Shown here piece by piece: positions 24,847 to 31,675 of a stretch of 64,000 nt of DNA (position 1 is the stretch's first letter; the number at the start of each line of letters is the position of its first letter). A model generated the notes under the pieces. The model saw only the letters and a program-made list of their open reading frames with translations, was not told the origin of the DNA and did no database searches. A program made the position numbers and the translations under genes. This DNA is from Flavobacterium sp. SH_e (GTDB taxonomy: Bacteria > Bacteroidota > Bacteroidia > Flavobacteriales > Flavobacteriaceae): contig NZ_JAOVZN010000007.1 in NCBI RefSeq assembly GCF_025717045.1, positions 1 to 64,000 on the forward strand, in the 5' to 3' direction.

Positions 24847-25722
24847 ATGAGTTCTAACTTTGATAAATTTCAAAAGCGCAGGTTAATTTCCTCTTATTTT
24901 TCGGTTGTATTAAGTGTATTCTTGGTTTTATTCCTTTTGGGAGTACTGGGATTATTCATCATTAATTCTAAACAATTGGCTGACGATTTTAAAGAAAAAA
25001 TCGCAATGACGGTTTTCTTTAAAAATGAAGCAAATGATAGTATTATCAAAGCATTTAACACCGAACTTAAAAGAGCGCCTTTTGCGAGATCTTTCGTTTA
25101 TGTAACCAAAGAAAAAGCCGCAAAAGAACACACTGATATTATCGGAGAAGACTTTTTAACCTTTTTGGGAGAAAATCCGTTATTGAATTCATACGATATT
25201 CACTTAAAAGCAGATTATGTAGAAAGAGACAGCATCGTAAAAATTGAAAACCGTTTCCGCAAAAATGCTATGATTTCAGATATTGTTTATGACAAACAAT
25301 TGGTAAATCTAGTAAACGACAACATCAGAAAAGTAAGTATGTGGATTCTGATTATTAGCGGTTTCTTGACAGTAATTGCAGTTTTACTAATCAATAGTTC
25401 ATTGCGTTTATCTATACATTCAAATCGTTTTATTATCAAAACCATGCAAATGGTTGGAGCTACAAAAGCATTTATCCGTAAACCATTTGTAATGCGAAGT
25501 GTAAAACTTGGGATGTTGGGTGCTGGTTTAGCCATTATTGCTTTAATCGCGCTTTTATTATATGTAGACACTAATTTTCCTGGTTTAGGAATTCTAGAAG
25601 ACAAAGCTTTGACTGGTTTAGTTTTAGTTGCTGTTTTCGGATTAGGAGTTCTAATTACTTGGGTAAGCACGCATTTTGCAACGCAACGTTTCTTGAATTT
25701 AAGAACTGACGATCTTTACTAA
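24847..25722 (+). CDS. ftsX: Cell division protein FtsX
   Basis: This 291-residue inner-membrane protein works with the ATPase FtsE to activate septal cell-wall hydrolases. It has an N-terminal helix (about 20-42) and a periplasmic domain (about 45-165, including AMTVFFKNEAND). Three C-terminal helices follow (about 170-190, 218-240 and 258-280). The NSSLRLSIHSNRFIIKTMQ and VGATKAFIRKPF segments are hallmark FtsX sequence. ftsE is not adjacent. The gene leads a run with DUF3098, uppP and truB, an arrangement familiar in flavobacteria. Confidence 0.93.
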   Translation: MSSNFDKFQKRRLISSYFSVVLSVFLVLFLLGVLGLFIINSKQLADDFKEKIAMTVFFKNEANDSIIKAFNTELKRAPFARSFVYVTKEKAAKEHTDIIGEDFLTFLGENPLLNSYDIHLKADYVERDSIVKIENRFRKNAMISDIVYDKQLVNLVNDNIRKVSMWILIISGFLTVIAVLLINSSLRLSIHSNRFIIKTMQMVGATKAFIRKPFVMRSVKLGMLGAGLAIIALIALLLYVDTNFPGLGILEDKALTGLVLVAVFGLGVLITWVSTHFATQRFLNLRTDDLY

Positions 25723-25770
25723 TTGTAGATTGTAGATTTTAGATTGCAGATTTTAGATTTAAAAAAAAAT

Positions 25771-25798
25771 GCCTTCGACTTTGCTCAGGCTGACAAAC
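25771..25798. repeat. GCCTTCGACTTTGCTCAGGC repeat
   Basis: The element reads GCCTTCGACTTTGCTCAGGC followed by TGACA. It is preceded by TAGATTTTAGATT heptamer-like repeats. A longer ORF start at 25744 would translate it, so the DUF3098 start was moved to 25807. Confidence 0.7.
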
Positions 25799-25806
25799 AG
25801 ATAAAA

Positions 25807-26064
25807 ATGAAAAACAACAATAATAAAGAAGAACAACAAGTTCAAAAACAGGAATTCCTTTTTGACGGCATCAATTATAAAATTTTATTGATTGGTATTG
25901 CTGTAATTGCTCTAGGATTTATTTTAATGTCTGGTGGAGGAAGTAAAGATCCAAATGTTTTTAATGAAGACATTTTCAGCTTTAGACGTATTCGTTTAGC
26001 GCCAACGACTGTTTTAATCGGTTTTGGAATCACGATATATTCTATCTTCAAAAAATCTAAATAA
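25807..26064 (+). CDS. DUF3098 membrane protein
   Basis: This 85-residue protein has a hydrophilic Asn/Gln-rich N-terminus and a conserved FLFDGINYKILLIGIAVI segment entering the first helix (about 26-45). A GGGSKDPNVFNEDIFSFRRI loop and a second helix (about 62-80) follow. This matches DUF3098 of Bacteroidetes, function unknown. It is positioned between ftsX and uppP, which suggests an envelope or division link. The start at ATG 25807 avoids a repeat-derived extension. Confidence 0.85.
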   Translation: MKNNNNKEEQQVQKQEFLFDGINYKILLIGIAVIALGFILMSGGGSKDPNVFNEDIFSFRRIRLAPTTVLIGFGITIYSIFKKSK

Positions 26065-26092
26065 TATAGGTTTATAGATTTTTAATCCGAAT

Positions 26093-26152
26093 GCCCTTTG
26101 ACTTCGCTCAGGGTGACAAATCTAAAATCTAAAATCTAAAATCTAAAATTCT
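26093..26152. repeat. GCTCAGGGTGACA element followed by AAATCTA heptamer array
   Basis: GCCCTTTGACTTCGCTCAGG plus GTGACA (26093-26117) is followed by four tandem AAATCTA heptamers (26118-26145) that end ten bases before the uppP ATG. Related heptamers precede the recJ, frr and DUF3098 genes. Confidence 0.75.
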
Positions 26153-26154
26153 AA

Positions 26155-26952
26155 ATGAATACATTACAAGCTATTGTTCTTGCCATTATTGAAGGAATTA
26201 CAGAATTTTTGCCTGTTTCTTCTACAGGACACATGATTATTGCTTCTTCTTTTTTCGGAATCGCACATGACGATTTCACTAAACTTTTTACCATTGTAAT
26301 TCAGCTTGGCGCAATACTCTCGGTTGTAATTTTATACTTCAAACGTTTCTTTCAAACTTTTGATTTCTACTTTAAACTTTTAGTCGCTTTTATTCCTGCA
26401 GTTGTTTTAGGATTATTATTAAGCGATTTTATTGATGGTTTGTTAGAAAACCCTGTTACAGTTGCCGTTTCACTTCTAATTGGAGGTTTAATTTTATTGA
26501 AAGTAGACGAATGGTTTAACAAACCAAATGATCCAGAAGTTTCAACTGAAATTACGTATGCCAAAGCTTTAAAAATTGGTTTATTCCAATGTCTTGCCAT
26601 GATTCCTGGTGTTTCTCGAAGCGGAGCAAGTATTGTTGGAGGTATGGCTCAAAAACTGACTAGAACTTCTGCCGCAGAATTTTCATTTTTCTTAGCCGTT
26701 CCAACTATGTTAGGCGCAACTGCAAAAAAATGTTATGATTATTATAAAGCAGGTTTTGAATTGTCTCACGACCAAGTAAACATGTTGGTAATTGGTAATA
26801 TTGTTGCTTTTGCCGTAGCACTTTTAGCAATTAAAACTTTCATCGGATTTTTGACTAAAAACGGTTTTAAAGTTTTTGGTTATTACCGAATCATTGCTGG
26901 AATCATTTTATTGTTGATTCACTTTTTCATTCATCCGCTTACGATTATATAA
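26155..26952 (+). CDS. uppP: Undecaprenyl-diphosphatase
   Basis: This 265-residue BacA/UppP-family membrane enzyme dephosphorylates undecaprenyl diphosphate so that the lipid carrier of cell-wall synthesis can be reused. Signatures are EGITEFLPVSSTGHM at residues 13-27 and PGVSRSGASIVGG near 148-160. About eight membrane helices are spread through the protein. It overlaps truB by one base (stop TAA, start ATG sharing an A). It also shares the run with ftsX and DUF3098. Confidence 0.96.
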   Translation: MNTLQAIVLAIIEGITEFLPVSSTGHMIIASSFFGIAHDDFTKLFTIVIQLGAILSVVILYFKRFFQTFDFYFKLLVAFIPAVVLGLLLSDFIDGLLENPVTVAVSLLIGGLILLKVDEWFNKPNDPEVSTEITYAKALKIGLFQCLAMIPGVSRSGASIVGGMAQKLTRTSAAEFSFFLAVPTMLGATAKKCYDYYKAGFELSHDQVNMLVIGNIVAFAVALLAIKTFIGFLTKNGFKVFGYYRIIAGIILLLIHFFIHPLTII

Positions 26953-27638
26953 TGACACCTGAAGAATATTTAGAAGGACAAGTTTTATTGATTGACAAAC
27001 CATTAAAATGGAGTTCATTTCAAGCTGTCAATAAATTAAAATACCTTTTAATTAATAAAGTTGGACTTCCAAAAAAGTTCAAAATTGGTCATGCTGGAAC
27101 TTTAGATCCTTTAGCGACTGGACTTTTATTAATCTGCACAGGAAAATTCACTAAAAGAATTTCAGAACTTCAAGGTCAGGCAAAAGAATATACTGGAACT
27201 TTTTATATTGGAGCCACTACTCCATCATACGATTTAGAAACCGAAATCGATCAGACTTTTCCAACTGAACATATTAATGAAGCTTTGATTCACGAAACGC
27301 TAAAACAATTTTTAGGAGAAATTGACCAAAAACCGCCTATTTTTTCTGCAATTAAAAAAGACGGAGTTCGTTTATACGAACACGCTCGCGCTGGAGAATC
27401 TATCGAAATCGAAAGCAGAAAAACTACTATTCACGAATTTGAAATCACTAGAATCGAATTACCAGAAGTAGATTTTAGAGTAGTTTGCTCTAAAGGAACT
27501 TACATTCGTTCTCTTGCTTACGATTTTGGAAAAGCAATGAATTCAGGTTCGCATTTAACTGTTTTACGCCGAACTAAAATTGGCGATTATGACGTAAAAA
27601 ATGCGATTGATATTACTTTATTCGAAGAAAATCTCTAA
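26952..27638 (+). CDS. truB: tRNA pseudouridine-55 synthase
   Basis: This 228-residue enzyme converts U55 of tRNAs to pseudouridine. The catalytic Asp52 lies in GHAGTLDPLATGLL. Other signatures are LIDKPLKWSSF at the start and VVCSKGTYIRSLAYDFG near 178-194. A C-terminal PUA-type extension is absent, as in many short bacterial forms. It overlaps uppP by one base and is the last gene of the cluster. Confidence 0.96.
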   Translation: MTPEEYLEGQVLLIDKPLKWSSFQAVNKLKYLLINKVGLPKKFKIGHAGTLDPLATGLLLICTGKFTKRISELQGQAKEYTGTFYIGATTPSYDLETEIDQTFPTEHINEALIHETLKQFLGEIDQKPPIFSAIKKDGVRLYEHARAGESIEIESRKTTIHEFEITRIELPEVDFRVVCSKGTYIRSLAYDFGKAMNSGSHLTVLRRTKIGDYDVKNAIDITLFEENL

Positions 27639-27695
27639 GGATTAGATTATATTTCCTTTTTTGTATTTTAGAGGCGTGCTTTTAAAATACAGAAA

Positions 27696-28994
27696 ATGAG
27701 AAATTTCCTTTTAGCATTATTTTTGATTTTCATCAAATCATCATATTGTCAGACAGCAAATCAGAAATTTATTTCTACAGATATTGATAATTTTTGGAAT
27801 GCGTACGATAAAATTATTTCTACAAATGACAGTATTTCGCAACTGCGATTTTTAAATGAATTTTATTTAGAAAAAGCTTCTCCTGGTTTAAAAAGCTTGA
27901 TTGAAGTCCGCCATTATACCCCTAAAGAATTTCTTGGCGCTATTACTAAATATCCTAAATTTTGGAATTCCTTAAAACCTAACACAACAAATCTCAATTC
28001 TATTTATTCAGAAATCGAAACAGATATTAGCAAATTGAAAGAAGCCTATCCCGAATTAAAGCCTTCGACGATTTACTTCTCAATTGGAGCTTTCAGAACA
28101 AACGGAACCACGCAAAAAGATCGAATTTTAATAGGCTCAGAATTGTCTTTAGCAGACGAAAACACTTTTATTGATGAGCTTCCAGAATGGAGAAAAGCAT
28201 TTTATAAAGAATACAATCCGAGAAAAAACATTGCTTTGCTGTGTACGCATGAATATATCCATACGCAGCAGAAAGAATTTTCAGAAAACCTTCTTTTGAT
28301 GTGTCTTTACGAAGGAGTTGCAGAATTTGTATCTTGTAAAGTAACAGGTAAAAAATCGAACAGTCCGGCAATTGAATTCGGAAAAAACAACGAGAAAAAA
28401 GTAATCGATCAATTTGTTTCTGACTTGTATATTATGAGTAATAATTACAATTGGCTTTGGGGCGAGAACAGAAATGATTTAAAAGTTCGAGATTTAGGAT
28501 ATTATATTGGTTACGAAATCTGCGAGCGTTATTACAATGCTTCGAAGAATAAGTCGGAAGCCGTAAAAAAATTAATTCAGCTAGATTTTGCTAATGACAA
28601 AGAAGTTGAAAAAATTGTCGATGCTTCAAAATTACTCCCAAAAAGTTTAAAGCAGCTTGAAAGCGATTACGAAAAACAACGCCCAAAAGTTACGGCAATT
28701 TCTCCTTTTAAAAATGGAGATAAAAAAGTAAAATCTGGTTTAACAGAATTTACCATTACTTTTTCTGAACCTTTAAACGGATATAACACAGGATTGGATT
28801 TTGGTCCATTAGGCGAAGAATTTTGTCCTAAAATAAAACCAGAAAGAAATTGGTCATCTGATAAAAAATCATGGACTTTTAAGGCCGATTTAGAACCCAA
28901 TAAAAAATATCAGATCTTAATCACCAATAATTTCAGAAAGCAAAATGGTACAAGATTAAAATCTTATTTGATAGAATTTCAAACTGCCGAATAA
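27696..28994 (+). CDS. Exported putative zinc metallopeptidase with C-terminal Ig-like domain
   Basis: This 432-residue exported protein has a signal peptide (residues 1-19, ending SSYCQ). A gluzincin-like core carries HEYIH at 185-189 and a downstream EGVAE at 206-210, which would supply the third zinc ligand. The spacing resembles DUF2268-type peptidases. The C-terminal ~95 residues (PKVTAISPFKNG onward, with FTITFSEPLNG and FKADLEPNKKYQILI) form a bacterial Ig-like domain of the SbsA/Big_5 type. Its substrate and surface location are unknown. No T9SS tail is seen. Confidence 0.72.
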   Translation: MRNFLLALFLIFIKSSYCQTANQKFISTDIDNFWNAYDKIISTNDSISQLRFLNEFYLEKASPGLKSLIEVRHYTPKEFLGAITKYPKFWNSLKPNTTNLNSIYSEIETDISKLKEAYPELKPSTIYFSIGAFRTNGTTQKDRILIGSELSLADENTFIDELPEWRKAFYKEYNPRKNIALLCTHEYIHTQQKEFSENLLLMCLYEGVAEFVSCKVTGKKSNSPAIEFGKNNEKKVIDQFVSDLYIMSNNYNWLWGENRNDLKVRDLGYYIGYEICERYYNASKNKSEAVKKLIQLDFANDKEVEKIVDASKLLPKSLKQLESDYEKQRPKVTAISPFKNGDKKVKSGLTEFTITFSEPLNGYNTGLDFGPLGEEFCPKIKPERNWSSDKKSWTFKADLEPNKKYQILITNNFRKQNGTRLKSYLIEFQTAE

Positions 28995-29004
28995 AATCTG
29001 AGCA

Positions 29005-29041
29005 TAAAAAAAGCACATTACTTTTTTATTCAGTAATGTGC
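29005..29041 (-). terminator. Minus-strand terminator of a candidate small RNA
   Basis: GCACATTAC (29013-29021) pairs with GTAATGTGC (29033-29041). Seven A on the plus strand (29006-29012) give seven U after the stem on the minus strand only. The plus side has no T run, so it points to a minus-strand transcript from 29.04-29.3 kb. Confidence 0.65.
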
Positions 29042-29087
29042 CAGGCTCTTTCTTAAATAAGTAATCCTATTTCATACTTACTTAAAT

Positions 29088-29165
29088 TCAATAGTGAGGC
29101 ACATTTTTTCCTCCGAATAAAAATTGAGAGAAGAAATCATAAAACCTTTCGAATAACTTTTTCAT
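29088..29165 (-). CDS. Candidate 25-residue amphipathic peptide
   Basis: An ATG-to-TGA frame encodes 25 residues beginning MKKLFERFYDFFSQFLFGG. Hydrophobic residues at 4, 5, 8, 9, 12, 15 and 16 would line one face of a helix, with Lys, Arg and Glu on the other. A minus-strand terminator lies 47 bases downstream. Near its end, a GGAGG six bases before an ATG could start a second 8-codon frame. No annotated family is recognised. It lies in a 344-base gap with no other gene. It could be a small membrane peptide, a toxin-like product, or part of a non-coding RNA. Confidence 0.35.
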   Translation of the reverse strand: MKKLFERFYDFFSQFLFGGKNVPHY

Positions 29166-29338
29166 AATAGTGCACTTTTAATTATTAAACATTAAATAAA
29201 ACACCAATAAAAAGAGTAAATCAGAAAGTTATAATAGACGTGGGTTAGCATCACTAAGTTACAAAATTCTATTGAAGTCAAAAAGACTTTAAGATAATTT
29301 TATCAACAAATCATCTGTTTATCAACACATTAATCCGA

Positions 29339-29956
29339 TTAAAGGCGATTATATTTGATGTTTTCCATTATTTCGACCAATTCTTCCTGAACCGAAATTC
29401 CTTTATCTGCCAAATACCATAACTGAAGATCTGTTTTGATTTTTTCATCAATAGCGCCAACTTCTCTTTTATGTTTTGCCATTAATTCGGTTGCACCTTT
29501 TGGTCTTGGTCCCCAATCGGCACGGACAATTCCAGCTTCTTTACAAATTACAATTACTTTTGGAATTCCTCTTCCGCCGTTAGTCAGATAATGGCTCATT
29601 AAATCATCATTTTCATCGCGAAATGCAATTCTTAGTTCGATTTTTTTATTGGAAGCCAAAGCCATTTTATTTAAAATTGGAAGAATCTGCGCTGCATCTC
29701 CGCACCAGCCTTCCGACAGCACCAGCCAAATATAATGATTGTCTAAGTTTTGAAGTTTAGTCGCAATGTTATCAGAAATGGTAATCGTTTTCTCCAAACG
29801 GTTCATTCTTGCTTCATTCAATTTTGAATAATTGGTAAGACTTTCTGATTGTTCGCTTCCAGTTGATTTTCCTTCAGACAATAAATCGGTTACTATTTTT
29901 CTATATTCAAGATAAGGATGACTATTGAATAATGATTTGGCTACGATGCTTTTCAT
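29339..29956 (-). CDS. Thioredoxin-like protein with single active-site Cys
   Basis: This 205-residue cytoplasmic protein has an N-terminal helical part (about 1-70) and a thioredoxin-like fold (about 75-190). The active-site region reads EGWCGDAAQ, so the usual second Cys of CxxC is Ala88 and only Cys85 remains. A GRGIPKVIVI cis-Pro segment follows. This matches the thioredoxin-like family seen in Bacteroidetes whose members keep one Cys. It may act as a thiol-transfer or bacillithiol-like protein rather than a disulfide reductase. It is monocistronic. Confidence 0.82.
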   Translation of the reverse strand: MKSIVAKSLFNSHPYLEYRKIVTDLLSEGKSTGSEQSESLTNYSKLNEARMNRLEKTITISDNIATKLQNLDNHYIWLVLSEGWCGDAAQILPILNKMALASNKKIELRIAFRDENDDLMSHYLTNGGRGIPKVIVICKEAGIVRADWGPRPKGATELMAKHKREVGAIDEKIKTDLQLWYLADKGISVQEELVEIMENIKYNRL

Positions 29957-30119
29957 ATTAGTTTGATTTTAAGGATACAATAAAAATACGAAATTTTGAA
30001 GTGACGAAGAAATGACATTTGTCACATTTGAATTAAACTATTTCAAAATGATTAAAAATCTAATTTTGATCCAATAATTAATTTTTTGCAAACATTATTT
30101 TTAAAAATCAGAATATGTC

Positions 30120-30127
30120 TATATTTG
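30120..30127 (+). promoter_or_regulatory. -7 box TATATTTG of pyrH
   Basis: TATATTTG fits TAnnTTTG exactly and lies 22 bases before the pyrH ATG. Confidence 0.6.
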
Positions 30128-30149
30128 CACAAATTAACGCGACACACAC

Positions 30150-30857
30150 ATGAAATATAAAAGAATTCTTCTAAAACTTAGCGGCGAAGCGCTGATGGGT
30201 GATTTACAATACGGTATTGACCCAAAAAGATTAGCCGAATATGCAGATGAAATTAAGCAAATTCACAACAAAGGAGTAGAAATTGCAATTGTTATTGGAG
30301 GAGGAAATATATTTAGAGGCGTTGCAGGAGCAAGCTCAGGAATGGACAGAGTTCAAGGCGATTACATGGGAATGCTTGCAACTGTAATTAACGGAATGGC
30401 ATTACAAGGCGCTCTTGAAGATAAAGGAATGAAAACTCGTCTTCAAACTGCTCTAAAAATGGAATCTATTGCAGAGCCTTATATTAAGAGAAGAGCTGAC
30501 CGCCACCTTGAAAAAGGAAGAATCGTAATTTTTGGTGCTGGAACCGGAAATCCATATTTCACAACTGATACTGCTGCCGTTTTAAGAGGTATAGAAATCA
30601 ATGCTGATGTTATCCTTAAAGGTACTCGTGTTGACGGTGTTTACGATTCTGACCCAGAAAAAAATGCTTCTGCAGTAAAATTTGATTTTATTTCGTTTGA
30701 CGATGTAATCAAAAAAGGATTAAATGTAATGGATACTACTGCATTTACCTTAAGCCAAGAAAACAAATTGCCTATCGTAGTTTTTGATATGAACAAAATT
30801 GGAAACTTATTGAAAATCTGCGACGGAGAAAACATAGGAACTGTAGTAAACATATAG
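30150..30857 (+). CDS. pyrH: UMP kinase
   Basis: This 235-residue amino-acid-kinase-fold enzyme phosphorylates UMP to UDP. Signatures are LKLSGEALMG near residues 8-17, the VIGGGNIFRG loop near 50-59, and the GTGNPYFTTDTAA nucleotide-site segment near 131-143. The ILKGTRVDGVYDSDP region is also typical. The hexamer is usually controlled by GTP and UTP. It is followed by frr, the common bacterial pairing, although a repeat-containing spacer of 136 bases separates them. Confidence 0.97.
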   Translation: MKYKRILLKLSGEALMGDLQYGIDPKRLAEYADEIKQIHNKGVEIAIVIGGGNIFRGVAGASSGMDRVQGDYMGMLATVINGMALQGALEDKGMKTRLQTALKMESIAEPYIKRRADRHLEKGRIVIFGAGTGNPYFTTDTAAVLRGIEINADVILKGTRVDGVYDSDPEKNASAVKFDFISFDDVIKKGLNVMDTTAFTLSQENKLPIVVFDMNKIGNLLKICDGENIGTVVNI

Positions 30858-30993
30858 ACTGCTTAGATTAATAGAATTTTAGATTTTCTAAATTCTTCTC
30901 AACCTTAAGGCAATCAAAAAAACAAAATAACATTAGTTCGTAAATTAGAAGAAATTAAATCTAATCTTCTAAGAATCTAAAAATCTAAACAAA

Positions 30994-31557
30994 ATGACTG
31001 AAGAAATAGATTTTATTTTAGAAAGTACTGAGGAATCAATGAATGGTACTATTGCACACTTAGAGAAAGAATTTCTTAATATTCGTGCAGGAAAAGCTTC
31101 TCCAGCTATGCTTGGAGGTGTGTTTGTAGATTATTACGGATCTGCAACTCCGCTTTCTCAAGTATCTAAAATCAGTGTTCCAGATGCTAGAACAATTACA
31201 TTACAGCCATTTGAAAAAAATATGCTGCAAGCAATTGAAAAAGCAATCTTAATTGCAAACATTGGTTTCAACCCAATGAACAATGGAGATATGGTTATCA
31301 TTAGTGTTCCGCCATTGACAGAAGAGCGTCGTCGCGATTTAGCAAAACAAGCAAAATCTGAGGCTGAAGACGCTAAAATTGGTATTCGTAACTCTCGTAA
31401 AGACGCTAATACTGATATCAAAAAATTAGAAAAAGAAGGAACTTCTGAAGATATCTGTAAATCAGCTGAAGAGGAAGTTCAAAACTTAACAAACTCTTAC
31501 ATCAAAAAAATCGATGAATTATTGGCTGCGAAAGAAGCTGAAATCATGAAAGTATAA
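30994..31557 (+). CDS. frr: Ribosome recycling factor
   Basis: This 187-residue protein splits post-termination ribosomes together with EF-G. It shows the conserved EKEFLNIRAGKASPAMLGG start of domain I, the YYGSATPLSQVSKISVPDAR domain II segment, and the LTEERRRDLAKQAKSEAEDA helix. The length is standard. The upstream spacer is rich in TCTAAAAATCTAAA motifs right before the ATG. A strong terminator follows. Confidence 0.97.
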   Translation: MTEEIDFILESTEESMNGTIAHLEKEFLNIRAGKASPAMLGGVFVDYYGSATPLSQVSKISVPDARTITLQPFEKNMLQAIEKAILIANIGFNPMNNGDMVIISVPPLTEERRRDLAKQAKSEAEDAKIGIRNSRKDANTDIKKLEKEGTSEDICKSAEEEVQNLTNSYIKKIDELLAAKEAEIMKV

Positions 31558-31580
31558 GATTGAGATTTGATATAAAGCAA

Positions 31581-31616
31581 AAATCCGTCTGGTTTAGCGC
31601 CAGACGGATTTTTTTA
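31581..31616 (+). terminator. Rho-independent terminator after frr
   Basis: AAATCCGTCTGG (31581-31592) pairs with CCAGACGGATTT (31600-31611) around TTTAGCG and is followed by T. Confidence 0.88.
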
Positions 31617-31675
31617 TTACTATTTTTGCATACGAAAATTAAATTCTTTTCGTTTTTGAAACTATATCATTCTGT

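Noticed and set aside
26118..26145. Tandem AAATCTA heptamers as a possible CRISPR-like array
   Set aside because: The units are seven bases with no spacers and no cas gene is present.
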